From CAZFVY01 sp964522665 (lineage in GTDB: Bacteria > Verrucomicrobiota > Verrucomicrobiia > Limisphaerales > CAZFVY01): a DNA stretch of 64,000 bases. The notes beneath the pieces were generated by a model that ran no database searches, had not been told where the DNA came from, and worked only from the letters and a program-made list of their open reading frames with translations. A program made the position numbers and the translations under genes. Positions 33,629-42,340 of the stretch are shown piece after piece (the first letter of the stretch is position 1; each line of letters begins with the position of its first letter). Where the stretch lies: contig CAZFVY010000006.1 in assembly GCA_964522665.1 (NCBI GenBank), positions 1 to 64,000 on the forward strand, in the 5' to 3' direction.

Positions 33629-34450
33629 TCAGAAAAACGGATTGTGAGCTCTTTCCTGGCCGACGGTAGTTAGCGGTCCATGCCCAGGGCAGATGAGCGT
33701 GTTCGCCGGCCAGGTCAGAATTTGGTCGCGCACCTTTTGCTTCGCAAGCGGGCCGAAGAGTTTGGCCCCGCCCATCGATCCCGCGAAGATCGCGTCACCG
33801 ACGATGGCCAAGTTGGGCGCGTCCTCGGAAAAACCGCCAACGTTATAAGTGACGCCGTCTTCGGCGTGGCCGGGCGTGTCGCGATTCGTGATGCGCAAGC
33901 TGCCCAAATGGATGAAGTCATTCGCCCGGTTGCGATGTTGAGGCGGCGCGGTCTTGGCGTTGGTGTGCAGGAAAATCTTCGGAAACTTCTCTTTGATCGC
34001 CGTCAAGCCGGCGACGTGGTCCTCATGAGTGTGGGTGATGAATAGGTGCTTCAGTTGCAACCGGTTTTCGTCCAGCAATTGGAAGACGGGAGCGGCGTCC
34101 CAGCCGGTGTCGAACAACGCCGCTTCGCGGGTCACGGCGTCCCAGACCAGGTAGCAATGAACGTCCATGCCATTGGCGTTGGTGGTGACTTGGCGGAACT
34201 CCGGCCAAACGCTCAGGTCGGGCGGCTCCGGCAACCAGCCCTTGGCGATTCCCTCGAGTTTGACGGGATCGAGTTCGATGAGCGGACCGAGGGTTTGAAA
34301 CTTGAGTGGCCGCGGCGGTTTGCCGGAATCCTCCAGCGTCGCGTATTCCTCCGTCGTCAAGCCAGCCGCCTGGGCGGCCGCCTCCGGCGTGACATTGGTC
34401 ATGAGCCGAGCCTTGCGAATGATGTCACCCAAATGGTCTTCCAAGTTCAT
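33629..34450 (-). CDS. metallo-beta-lactamase-fold hydrolase with N-terminal HTH-like domain
   Basis: A 273-residue protein. Residues 1-60 look like an XRE-type helix-turn-helix region (DIIRKARLMTNVTPEAAAQA, AGLTTEEYATLEDSGKPPRP). Residues 80-273 are an MBL-fold hydrolase with the metal motif HTHEDH (140-145), a later His in RDTPGHAEDG, an Asp in LAIVGDAIFAG and a His in LICPGHGPLT. This is the glyoxalase II/persulfide dioxygenase-like layout. The combination may give a protein that binds DNA or another protein and a small thioester or lactone. No operon partner. Confidence 0.85.
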   Translation of the reverse strand: MNLEDHLGDIIRKARLMTNVTPEAAAQAAGLTTEEYATLEDSGKPPRPLKFQTLGPLIELDPVKLEGIAKGWLPEPPDLSVWPEFRQVTTNANGMDVHCYLVWDAVTREAALFDTGWDAAPVFQLLDENRLQLKHLFITHTHEDHVAGLTAIKEKFPKIFLHTNAKTAPPQHRNRANDFIHLGSLRITNRDTPGHAEDGVTYNVGGFSEDAPNLAIVGDAIFAGSMGGAKLFGPLAKQKVRDQILTWPANTLICPGHGPLTTVGQERAHNPFF

Positions 34451-34560
34451 GAGTCGAGGCTAGTGTCGGCGCGCCGTTCCTGCAATCCCCCAATTGACGA
34501 GCGAAGTTCCGCTTCCAGATTCGGGTTTGTGCTTGGCGTGGCCGGTGGTAGTTTCCTGCC

Positions 34561-35538
34561 GTGAATGATTTGCTGATTGGGCTGCTGGCGGCGTTGGTGA
34601 CCACCAATGTCCCCGTTAACGCCAGCAACGTCGTAAAAAGTGCGACGGGCATTTCGCTGCCGGTCACCGACCCGAACGATCCGGTCGAGCGAGAGTACCG
34701 TAAATTGTTGGACGATGACGACACGGCGGAGGGAGAAGTGGATCATTGGATTCGCGAGAACCAGGCCTTTAAGGACAAGGGCGCGGGATTGCCCCGCGAG
34801 ACGCTCAACGGGCGGATTCAAGCGCGTTTTGCGCCGGTCGCGCAGGAGTATAAGGAATTTCTCCAACGCCATCCCGAGCACGTTCGCGCGCTCCTGGCGT
34901 ACGGCAGCTTTCTCAACGACACCGGGGACGAGGAAGCCGGCGTCGAGCAGTGGGAGAAGGCCCGGCAATTGGACCCGCAAAACCCGGCGACGTGGAACAA
35001 TCTGGCGAATTATTACGGGCACCGTGGCCCGATCAAAAAGGCGTTCGAATACTACGCGACCGCGATTCGCCTGAACCCAAACGCCTCGGTGTACTACCAG
35101 AATTTTGCCACCTCCGTGTTTCTGTTCCGCAAAGACGCGATGGAGTTTTACGACATTGATGAACAGAGGGTTTTCGACCGCGCGCTCGACCTTTACCAAC
35201 ACGCGTTAAAACTCGATCCGCAGAACTTCGCGTTGGCGACCGACGTCGCGCAAACGTATTACGGCATTAAACCATCACGCACGAAGGAGGCGCTGGAAGC
35301 CTGGAATTACGCGCTGAAAGTGGCGTCGGAACCAGTCGAGCGGGAAGGCATTTACCTGCATCTGGCGCGCGTCGAACTGAACTCGGGGATGTTGACCGAG
35401 GCGCATCGGCATCTCGACCGGGTGACGAACTCGCTTTACGCCGACACGAAGAATCGGTTGATCCGAAATTTGACGAAGAAGGAAAGCGGCGGCGCCGAGA
35501 CCAATGCTCCTCCGGTGGAAGCGCTGAAGAAACCGTAA
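34561..35538 (+). CDS. TPR-repeat protein with N-terminal hydrophobic segment
   Basis: A 325-residue protein starting with GTG. The first 20 residues (MNDLLIGLLAALVTTNVPVN) may be a signal or anchor. Several TPRs follow: HVRALLAYGSFLNDTGDEEA, ATWNNLANYYGHRGPIKKAF, LATDVAQTYYGIKPSRTKEA. The role is probably structural or in complex assembly outside the cytoplasm. It converges on gatA, 7 bases from its end. Confidence 0.82.
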   Translation: MNDLLIGLLAALVTTNVPVNASNVVKSATGISLPVTDPNDPVEREYRKLLDDDDTAEGEVDHWIRENQAFKDKGAGLPRETLNGRIQARFAPVAQEYKEFLQRHPEHVRALLAYGSFLNDTGDEEAGVEQWEKARQLDPQNPATWNNLANYYGHRGPIKKAFEYYATAIRLNPNASVYYQNFATSVFLFRKDAMEFYDIDEQRVFDRALDLYQHALKLDPQNFALATDVAQTYYGIKPSRTKEALEAWNYALKVASEPVEREGIYLHLARVELNSGMLTEAHRHLDRVTNSLYADTKNRLIRNLTKKESGGAETNAPPVEALKKP

Positions 35539-35545
35539 CGGGAAA

Positions 35546-37009
35546 TCAGAGAGGCGGCTTCTGCTGGCGCCAGGCGGTGGATTGCTCGTAGGCGTAGGCG
35601 ATTTGCAACAAGGTGGCTTCGCCGAACGGTTTGCCGAGCAGTTGCAGGCCGATCGGCAATTTGGGATTCGCGGTGAAACCGCACGGCAGGCTGACGCCGC
35701 AAATGCCGGCCAGGTTGCACGAAATGGTAAAGATGTCCGAAAGGTACATCTGCAGCGGGTCGTCCGATTTCTCACCGATGCGGAACGCGGCGGTCGGGGT
35801 GGTCGGGGTGACAATCGCGTCCACTTTTTCAAACGCCCGCAGAAAGTCCTGGCGAATCAGCGTTCGCACCTTTTGGGCGCGCAAATAGTAGGCGTCGTAA
35901 TAGCCGCTGCTGAGCACGTAAGTGCCGAGAATGATCCGCCGCTTCACTTCGGCGCCAAATCCGGCCCCGCGAGTCTTGCTGTAAAGTTCGATCGGGTCGG
36001 CGCCATCCTCGCGCAAGCCGTAGCGAATCCCGTCAAAACGGGCCAGGTTGGCGCTCGCTTCCGCCGTGGCGACGATGTAATAGGTCGCGACCGCGTAATC
36101 GGTGTGCGGCAGGGAAATCTCGACGATTTCGGCCCCCAGACTCTCCAATTGTTTGACGGCCGCTTGGACCGCTTGGCTGACCTCGGGATCAAGCCCGCCA
36201 ATCATGTATTCCTTCGGCAGTCCGAGTTTCAATCCGCGCACGCCCCGGTCGAGGCCATTCACGTAGTCCGGCACCGGCTCCGGCACGCTGGTCGAGTCCC
36301 GCTCGTCGCGGCCGCTGATCACCTGCAAAATCGTCGCCGCGTCGCGCGTGTCTTTGGTGAACGGCCCGATTTGATCGAGGGACGAGGCAAAGGCCACCAA
36401 ACCGAACCGCGACACCCGGCCGTAGGTTGGTTTGAAGCCGACGCAACCGCAGAGCGCGGCCGGTTGCCGGATCGAGCCGCCGGTATCCGAGCCAAGCGCG
36501 GCAAAGCATTCGTCCGCGGCGACCGCGGCGGCTGAGCCGCCCGACGAACCGCCGGGAATGCGGGTGGTGTCCCAGGGATTGCGCGTGGCGCCGAACGCCG
36601 AGTTCTCGGTCGAGCTGCCCATCGCGAACTCATCCATGTTTAACCGCCCAAAAATAACCGCTCCGGCGGCCTGGAGTTTCTCGATGACCGTGGCGCTGTA
36701 CGGGGAAATGAATTTGCCCAGGATCTTGGAGCCGCAGCTTAGCGGCTGATCTTTCACGGCAATGACATCCTTGATCGCGATTGGCACGCCCAGGAGCGGG
36801 CGGGAGCGATCACTCCCGGATCGCGCCCGCAGTTGATCGGCGGCGGCGGCTTGTTCCAGCGCGCCGGCCGCGTCGTAGTTCAGAAAGGCGTGAATCCGGC
36901 CATCGACGCGCTGGATTTGGTCGAGGCACGCTTGCACGGCGTCGCGGGACGAAACTTCGCGACGGTCAAGTTTGGCGGCGAGTTCGGAGACGGTGAGTTG
37001 TTGGAGCAT
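35546..37009 (-). CDS. gatA: aspartyl/glutamyl-tRNA amidotransferase subunit A
   Basis: A 487-residue amidase-signature enzyme. The catalytic Lys is in VPIAIKDVIAVKD, the cis-Ser and nucleophile in PGGSSGGSAAAV and ALGSDTGGSIRQPA. In GatCAB it frees ammonia from glutamine to convert misacylated Glu-tRNA(Gln) or Asp-tRNA(Asn) to the correct aminoacyl-tRNA. Length is normal. gatC lies directly upstream in the same orientation; gatB is not in the window. Confidence 0.97.
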   Translation of the reverse strand: MLQQLTVSELAAKLDRREVSSRDAVQACLDQIQRVDGRIHAFLNYDAAGALEQAAAADQLRARSGSDRSRPLLGVPIAIKDVIAVKDQPLSCGSKILGKFISPYSATVIEKLQAAGAVIFGRLNMDEFAMGSSTENSAFGATRNPWDTTRIPGGSSGGSAAAVAADECFAALGSDTGGSIRQPAALCGCVGFKPTYGRVSRFGLVAFASSLDQIGPFTKDTRDAATILQVISGRDERDSTSVPEPVPDYVNGLDRGVRGLKLGLPKEYMIGGLDPEVSQAVQAAVKQLESLGAEIVEISLPHTDYAVATYYIVATAEASANLARFDGIRYGLREDGADPIELYSKTRGAGFGAEVKRRIILGTYVLSSGYYDAYYLRAQKVRTLIRQDFLRAFEKVDAIVTPTTPTAAFRIGEKSDDPLQMYLSDIFTISCNLAGICGVSLPCGFTANPKLPIGLQLLGKPFGEATLLQIAYAYEQSTAWRQQKPPL

Positions 37010-37040
37010 CGGCGCGCGGGGAATGAACCTTGCCGGTCCG

Positions 37041-37328
37041 TTATTCGACGATCTTGGGGACCAGGAAAAGGCCGTTGGCCTGCGAAGGCGCGTTGCGCAA
37101 CGCCTCGGCCACGGGGAGCGACGGGCGGACGAGATCGGGACGGCTCACGTTGGTGAGGGGGACGGCGTGAGCGGTTGGCTCAACCTGGCTGACGTCCAAT
37201 TCACCAAGTTTTTCGATGTAGCCGAGGATTTGTTCCAACTGCGCTCCCAGCTTTAACTCTTCGGCGGGGCTGAGAGCAATCCGTGCCAGGCGCGCGACAT
37301 ATTTGACATCGAATTCCGGGGAGGCCAT
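37041..37328 (-). CDS. gatC: aspartyl/glutamyl-tRNA amidotransferase subunit C
   Basis: A 95-residue GatC with the expected short helical layout: VKYVARLARIALSPAEELKL, LEQILGYIEKLGELDVSQVE and the mid-region VEPTAHAVPLTNVSRPDLVR. GatC is the linker that stabilises GatA with GatB. It precedes gatA by 31 bases in a two-gene minus-strand unit. Confidence 0.96.
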   Translation of the reverse strand: MASPEFDVKYVARLARIALSPAEELKLGAQLEQILGYIEKLGELDVSQVEPTAHAVPLTNVSRPDLVRPSLPVAEALRNAPSQANGLFLVPKIVE

Positions 37329-37376
37329 GGGGAATAAATCTTAAGCGGACGAAACGCGGGAGCCGGGCGCCGACTC

Positions 37377-37679
37377 TCAGTCTTCGTCGAATTTTCGCTG
37401 GAGCAGGGCTTCCAATTCAACGAGCGCCTGCGCCGCGTCATGGCCCTCGGCGTCCACCTGGATTTTGCTGCCCGGGCCGGCCGCCAGCATCATCATGCCC
37501 ATGATGCTCTTGCCGTTGACTTTTTCGCCGTCTTTTTCGACAAAAATGTCGCACTCGAAGCGGCTGGCGGTCTTCACAAACATTGCGGCAGGCCGGGCGT
37601 GTATGCCCAACTTATTGACGACCACCATTTCGCGCCCCAGCGCGTTGGTTTTGGTGGATGATTTCTTTGGAACGCTCAT
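37377..37679 (-). CDS. ptsH: HPr phosphocarrier protein
   Basis: A 100-residue HPr. The phosphorylated His is in NKLGIHARPAAMFVKTAS and the regulatory Ser in KVNGKSIMGMMMLAAGPGS. HPr carries phosphate in the PTS or, in bacteria without a full PTS, serves regulatory kinases. A short basic N-terminal extension (SVPKKSSTKTNALGRE) precedes the fold. The ATG at 37679 gives a normal length. No PTS enzyme genes are nearby. Confidence 0.94.
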   Translation of the reverse strand: MSVPKKSSTKTNALGREMVVVNKLGIHARPAAMFVKTASRFECDIFVEKDGEKVNGKSIMGMMMLAAGPGSKIQVDAEGHDAAQALVELEALLQRKFDED

Positions 37680-37774
37680 CTTTGCGGGGGGACTATGGCT
37701 AATCGGACCACATTTTGCCAGTGAAAATGTGCGGGAAGTGGCCGTCGGCGCGCCGAAAGAGTGCCAAAGAACGC

Positions 37775-38476
37775 CTAGTCCACCGCGCCGGACACCAAAA
37801 CGACGAATTCTCCCTTTAGCTTCCAACCCTTGGCCAGCGCGGGGAGGTCGGCGGCTTTTCCGCGCAGGAACTCCTCGAATTTCTTGGTCAACTCGCGCGC
37901 CAGAACCACTTGCCGGTCAGGCAGTACCTCGCTTAATTCGACCAGCAGCTTTTCGATCCGGTAGGGGGATTCGTAAAAGATCAGGGTTCCGGGCAGTGGT
38001 TTCACCGCCTCCAAGCGATGGCGACGCTGCCCCGACTTATGGGGTAGGAACCCGACGAAATGAAACTCGTCGGTGGGCAACCCGCTGGCGCTGAGGGCCG
38101 CCACCAGCGCGCAGGCGCCCGGCACCGGTTCGACGCGCAGTCCCGCCGCTAACGCCGCCCGGACGACCCGCTCGCCCGGATCGCTGATGCCTGGACTCCC
38201 GGCGTCGGTTACGAGCGCGACTTTGGCCCCGCCTTGCAGGCGTTCGATGATTTGCTCGCTCCGTCGCGCCTCATTGAAGTGGTGGCAACTGACCAGCGGC
38301 TTGGAGATGCCGAAATGGTGGAGCAACAGCCCGGTGCGACGGGTGTCCTCGGCCGCGACGAGGTCGCATTCCCGTAGCGTGCGCAGGGCGCGGAACGTGA
38401 TGTCCTCGAGGTTACCGATCGGCGTGGCGACGAGGTAAAGCGTGCCGGGCAGCAGCGGTGGATGGGTCGGTTCCAT
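37775..38476 (-). CDS. rsmI: 16S rRNA (cytidine-1402 2'-O)-methyltransferase
   Basis: A 233-residue SAM enzyme with the RsmI order: GTLYLVATPIGNLEDITFRA, CDLVAAEDTRRTGLLLHHFG, KVALVTDAGSPGISDPGERV, VEPVPGACALVAALSASGLP. The family modifies C1402 in the ribosomal decoding centre. Its C-terminus is shorter than E. coli RsmI, as in many phyla. It stands 95 bases upstream of ptsH in the same orientation. Confidence 0.95.
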   Translation of the reverse strand: MEPTHPPLLPGTLYLVATPIGNLEDITFRALRTLRECDLVAAEDTRRTGLLLHHFGISKPLVSCHHFNEARRSEQIIERLQGGAKVALVTDAGSPGISDPGERVVRAALAAGLRVEPVPGACALVAALSASGLPTDEFHFVGFLPHKSGQRRHRLEAVKPLPGTLIFYESPYRIEKLLVELSEVLPDRQVVLARELTKKFEEFLRGKAADLPALAKGWKLKGEFVVLVSGAVD

Positions 38477-38516
38477 GCCCCGAGACGCGGCGCGGTTTCA
38501 GCCCAAGCCCTTGCGA

Positions 38517-38924
38517 TCAATGATTGGCCCAGAAATCGATGACAAAGACATCGTCTAGGATCGGGCCAAGCAATTTGCCGAATTCCTTGTGCGCCGGATG
38601 CTCCAGGTAGCCGTCACGGTTCTTGACGCTCCGGAAACCGAGCACAAAACAGTGGGTGAAACCTTTGTTCCGGTTCTCGGGGCTGACATTGGTGCCCCAT
38701 TCCAGTGATTGAATCCCAGGGACCTTGGTTTTCAGCGCTCGAAAAGCCTCCTCGACCTCCTTGATCTGTTCGGGGGTGGCCGCCGGCTTAAACTTGAACG
38801 CGACGACGTGCCGCAGTGTCCCTTTTCTAGGCGGGGCATCGGCGGCAGTCGTCGAGACCACGCCGCCAATGAATATGGCCAGGCACAGGCAAAACGCAGT
38901 GAGATGGTGGGAGAGAATTTTCAT
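38517..38924 (-). CDS. exported Dabb (stress-responsive alpha-beta barrel) domain protein
   Basis: A 135-residue protein with a signal peptide (LTAFCLCLAIFIGGVVSTTAAD) and a ferredoxin-like Dabb domain: RHVVAFKFKPAATPEQIKEV, FRALKTKVPGIQSLEWGTN, FTHCFVLGFRSVKNRDGYLE and HPAHKEF. Dabb proteins form dimeric barrels of mostly unknown function. The ATG at 38924 starts the signal peptide; the open frame to 38966 is disregarded. Confidence 0.88.
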   Translation of the reverse strand: MKILSHHLTAFCLCLAIFIGGVVSTTAADAPPRKGTLRHVVAFKFKPAATPEQIKEVEEAFRALKTKVPGIQSLEWGTNVSPENRNKGFTHCFVLGFRSVKNRDGYLEHPAHKEFGKLLGPILDDVFVIDFWANH

Positions 38925-39195
38925 ATCGAGGTCGCAAGTTGATCGAATGTGTGCGAACCGTAACAACCGGTCGCGACGGTGGCAAGCGGATCAGGGCTTC
39001 GGCGTGATTTACGCCTTCGTTGCCGCCGTGATCCGATGGCTTTGCTTCGACCCGCCATGCTTCGCGTTCGGAGGCGATCGACGCGGTAGAGGCGGCGTGC
39101 GCGGCCGGCGGCGCATTGGTTCTAATCCTTGGAACGGCGTACCTTCGCCTCAAATGCCTTGCCCCTCACTGCGGCGCGGTATAACCAAGGGTTTG

Positions 39196-40206
39196 ATGTT
39201 CACGACCCCCTTTGCGCGCGTCGCGGGCGGCACGCCGGCGAAAACGACGCGTCCGGCGGCTTGGCGGCGGCTGTCCTGCCGTTCGTCTCGCTTCAACCGC
39301 TTCGCCGGTCGGGCGGCGAGAACGATAATATACTTCCTTTGCCTGCTTCCGCTGGCAGGCGCCCGTCTCCTCGCCGCTAACGCCGAAGTCGAAGACCTTC
39401 TGGGCCGCGCTCGCGCCGATTACGCCAAAGGCCGCCACCAAGACGCGCTCTTTTTGGTGAGCAAGGCAATCCGCCTCGAACCGGACAACGTCAAGGCGCG
39501 GTTCATGCGGGGGCGCATGTACGAGGAGGAGAAGGAGCATGAAAAAGCGGTCGCCGAGTACACCGTCGTCATCGACAAGAATCCGCGCGAGCCGGAAGTT
39601 TTCCAGCGGCGGGGCACGGAGCGGTTTTTCGCGGGTGACTTCACCGGCGCCGTGGCCGATTTCGACCAATTCCTGGAATTGACGCCCGATCAACGCGCCT
39701 TCCATTGGCAACGCGGCATCGCGTGTTATTACGCCGGGATGTATGAAGCGGGCAAACGGCAGTTCGCCGAGTATGAAGCGGTCAAGCCGAACGATGTCGA
39801 GAACGCCGTCTGGCATTATCTCTGCGTCGCGCGCCTCTCCGGCGTGGAGCAGGCCCGCGCGACGCTTTTCCCCAGCCAGGGTGATCGCCGAATTCCGATG
39901 GCGCAGATTTACGCGCTCTTCGCTGGGTTCGCGAAGCCCGACGACATTCTGGCCGCCGCCCGCGCCGACAAGTCGGCCGGCGCCGAATTAAACACCCGGC
40001 TCTTCAACGCCCACCTCTATCTCGGCCTTTACTACGAGGCGCAAAAGGACGTCAAAAAAGCCCAAGAACACATTCAGCTCGCCGCGAACCTCGCGCCCCT
40101 GAACAACTACATGGGCCAAGTCGCCTTGGTCCACGCGAAGCTACTCTCGAACGATCGTCCGAAGAAAGCAAAAGCGCCCAAAGAGGCGGCGCCGCCGTCG
40201 AAATGA
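39196..40206 (+). CDS. exported TPR-repeat protein
   Basis: A 336-residue protein. A long basic N-region is followed by a hydrophobic segment (TIIYFLCLLPLAGARLLAAN) and TPRs such as YAKGRHQDALFLVSKAIRLE and KARFMRGRMYEEEKEHEKAV. LNTRLFNAHLYLGLYYEAQK is an NlpI-like block. The start is uncertain: ATG 39196 is the nearest in-frame Met before the signal, but it leaves a 45-residue n-region, so a later non-ATG start is possible. Confidence 0.8.
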   Translation: MFTTPFARVAGGTPAKTTRPAAWRRLSCRSSRFNRFAGRAARTIIYFLCLLPLAGARLLAANAEVEDLLGRARADYAKGRHQDALFLVSKAIRLEPDNVKARFMRGRMYEEEKEHEKAVAEYTVVIDKNPREPEVFQRRGTERFFAGDFTGAVADFDQFLELTPDQRAFHWQRGIACYYAGMYEAGKRQFAEYEAVKPNDVENAVWHYLCVARLSGVEQARATLFPSQGDRRIPMAQIYALFAGFAKPDDILAAARADKSAGAELNTRLFNAHLYLGLYYEAQKDVKKAQEHIQLAANLAPLNNYMGQVALVHAKLLSNDRPKKAKAPKEAAPPSK

Positions 40207-40313
40207 AGTTTGGAATGCCGGAGTGAAACTGACGTCGTGACGGGGAGGAGTGGGCGTCACGGTCGAGTTCCTGATTTAGCAATTGGCGCGCGACACGGCC
40301 CTCGGAAGCTTCT

Positions 40314-40538
40314 TCAATTATGAGCGCCGCTTTTCTTAGCCGAGAAATTCTTAATCGCTACGATATGAAGCGGATCAAGTGTCACGATTTCACCGTCGTT
40401 GTCGAGTACCGCAAGGCTATGCGGGCCAATGAGGACAAACTCTGGATGGGGGACTAGATATTCGTGTCCGTCAGAGGTCCGCAGAGCAAATGGCTTGAAC
40501 CCGCCGGTCAGCCGTCGTTTCACCCGTTCCAAGTTCAT
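40314..40538 (-). CDS. small conserved hypothetical protein
   Basis: A 74-residue protein: MNLERVKRRLTGGFKPFALR, then SDGHEYLVPHPEFVLIGPHS and VLDNDGEIVTLDPLHIVAIK. The alternating hydrophobic pattern suggests a small beta-rich fold. I recall this pattern (PF-x2-L-SDG, VPHPEF, DPLHI) as frequent in small genes of Verrucomicrobiota, but know no function. Ribosome site not distinct. Confidence 0.75.
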   Translation of the reverse strand: MNLERVKRRLTGGFKPFALRTSDGHEYLVPHPEFVLIGPHSLAVLDNDGEIVTLDPLHIVAIKNFSAKKSGAHN

Positions 40539-40630
40539 GCGTGGAGCTTAGGTTTCGATTGGGAAATCGTCAATCGCTCGCGGCAAAGTGATCAAAAAAA
40601 GTTGAAAACCAGCGCGTCGCTCGGCGGCGC

Positions 40631-41122
40631 TTACGCTTCATTGACCGATTTGAGAAGCTCCTTTTCGAGCGTTGGGTACACGAAGAAACCGGCCTCCTCG
40701 CGTAGGCGGTGGATTTCAGCGCGAAGGGACGTGATCCTGCCGGCGTCCTTCGCCTTTTTCAGGACTCCCAAAACTCCCGTGTGTCGAATCCCGAGTTCCT
40801 TCGCTTTTTTGCGCGCATCCGACTCGTCGAGAAGCACGATATCTGCCTGAATTTCCATTGCCAATGCAATCGCCTCGGAACCACCCGTGTCAAGCGCAAG
40901 GACAAGTTCGACCGGAACCGGTCTCGATAATTCGCGGACGCAAGCCCATTTCTGCAGGATGGCGGCGAGAGCTCGGCCTCGCGCGCTCGGGTTGGGATGC
41001 CGCTCAAGCTCTGCTTTAACGGCGGGAGGGATCGTGACCGCGCCGAATTGTTCGCGCAGGAGATCGAGGCGGTTTACGACCGCCAGGTTGGAGAGCGGTG
41101 AGGTGTTACTCACCACGAGCAT
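40631..41122 (-). CDS. DUF3368 PIN-like toxin
   Basis: A 163-residue PIN-fold protein. LVVSNTSPLSNLAVVNRLDL gives the first Asp/Ser motif (a D-to-N-like variant common to DUF3368), DTGGSEAIALAMEIQADIVL supplies the central acidic motif and LLDESDARKKAKELGIRHTG the second pair. Such proteins act as RNases in type II toxin-antitoxin pairs. The upstream UPF0175 gene overlaps it by 17 bases. The ATG at 41122 begins the conserved strand. Confidence 0.88.
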   Translation of the reverse strand: MLVVSNTSPLSNLAVVNRLDLLREQFGAVTIPPAVKAELERHPNPSARGRALAAILQKWACVRELSRPVPVELVLALDTGGSEAIALAMEIQADIVLLDESDARKKAKELGIRHTGVLGVLKKAKDAGRITSLRAEIHRLREEAGFFVYPTLEKELLKSVNEA

Positions 41123-41363
41123 ACCGAAGATCAGTCTCGAGGTCGTCCGGGCCGAAATGGCGGGGAATGTTTCGGACCGCCAGTTGCTCTCCAAGTTGGT
41201 GGCGATCCAAGCCTGCCAAACTCGCGGCTCTGCCGAGACTTAATCGGTTCTGAGCGTAGAGCGCGCAAGCCAGTTCCACGAGCAATCGGCTTGGCAGTTC
41301 TGCCTTTGGAACCTCCAGGGCCTCGGCCAACAGAGTCTCAGGGATTTCAAGCGTCACGCTCAC
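41106..41363 (-). CDS. UPF0175 family antitoxin
   Basis: An 85-residue protein starting (GTG) with MSVTLEIPETLLAEALEVPK. LLVELACALYAQNRLSLGRA and ASLAGLDRHQLGEQLAVRNI form the UPF0175 helical core, a DNA-binding fold. It is the usual partner of DUF3368 toxins and probably represses their shared promoter. A TTG at 41399 gives a longer frame, but the GTG matches the family start. Confidence 0.88.
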   Translation of the reverse strand: MSVTLEIPETLLAEALEVPKAELPSRLLVELACALYAQNRLSLGRAASLAGLDRHQLGEQLAVRNIPRHFGPDDLETDLRYARGE

Positions 41364-41525
41364 GACCGCTAATGTACTCGATTTTCGATTCGCCGCCAAG
41401 TCCGACCGATTCTGCCCCGCCCCGGACGGCGGGCGTTCTCAACCATACCGCCAGGCGAAGGTGTCTTTCCAAAGCCCACCTTTTGCCCGCGTGCCGGGCG
41501 TGAGCGGAATCAACGTCGGTGTACG

Positions 41526-42320
41526 CTAATACTTCGCCACCGTCGCCCCGGTTCCGAGGCCGAGGGTGGTAACGACCTCGCGGGCCTTGCTGAGCATCAT
41601 GCCGGATTCGCTGGCGACGGCCACGAACTGAAATCCCTGCTTGATGCGGCGCTGCGCCGCGGCGGCGTCGGCGACGTGGATGCCGGGCGTGACGCCGTAC
41701 TTCTTGCCCAGCGCCAGCAGGTGATCGAGCGCCTGGACGAATTGCGGGTCGTTGCTCTCGAACTCCGGCTTTTTGCCCATCGAGTGGTGCAGGTCATTCG
41801 GCCCGACGAAAAAGACATCGATGCCGGGTGCGCTCAGAATCTCCTCCGCGGCTTCGACACCTTTAATGTGCTCAATCATCAGGACCACGAGAATCTGCTC
41901 GTTCGCCTGGGCGTAGTAGGTGGCGGGGTCGGTGTCAAAATTGACCGCGTGCATCTGGCCGCCGACCGACCGTGTGCCGAGCGGCGCGTAACGGGCCGCG
42001 GAAACCGCGGCGATCGCATCTTCGCGCGAATTGACCATTGGCACGACGATGCCCCAGGCGCCGTTATCGAGGACGCGTTTGATGTTTTCGCCAGTGTTCC
42101 ATGGCACCCGCGCCAAAGGCACAACGCCGCCGGCCGCGATCAGGCTGAAACTCAAAGTCGCGGTCTCGAAGGTCGTAGGCGTATGCTCCAGTTCGACGGT
42201 GAGCCAGTCGAAACCGACGCGCGACATTAAGCGCGCGGCCACCGGATCGGGCAGCGTCAGCCAAGTTCCGACGGATGGCTCGCCGCGTTTGAGTTTTTCC
42301 CGAACGTGATTGGTTTTCAT
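41526..42320 (-). CDS. HpcH/HpaI-type 2-keto-3-deoxy-acid aldolase
   Basis: A 264-residue class II aldolase. Family blocks: GTWLTLPDPVAARLMSRVGF, DWLTVELEHTP, VPLARVPWNTGENIKRVLD, GIVVPMVNSREDA, VLMIEHIKGVEAAEEIL (metal Glu) and VFFVGPNDLHHSMG (metal Asp). It splits 2-keto-3-deoxy acids to pyruvate plus an aldehyde. The adjacent upstream 2-hydroxyacid dehydrogenase suggests a catabolic sugar-acid unit. Confidence 0.93.
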   Translation of the reverse strand: MKTNHVREKLKRGEPSVGTWLTLPDPVAARLMSRVGFDWLTVELEHTPTTFETATLSFSLIAAGGVVPLARVPWNTGENIKRVLDNGAWGIVVPMVNSREDAIAAVSAARYAPLGTRSVGGQMHAVNFDTDPATYYAQANEQILVVLMIEHIKGVEAAEEILSAPGIDVFFVGPNDLHHSMGKKPEFESNDPQFVQALDHLLALGKKYGVTPGIHVADAAAAQRRIKQGFQFVAVASESGMMLSKAREVVTTLGLGTGATVAKY

Positions 42321-42340
42321 TATTTTGGAGGCTCGGGAGA

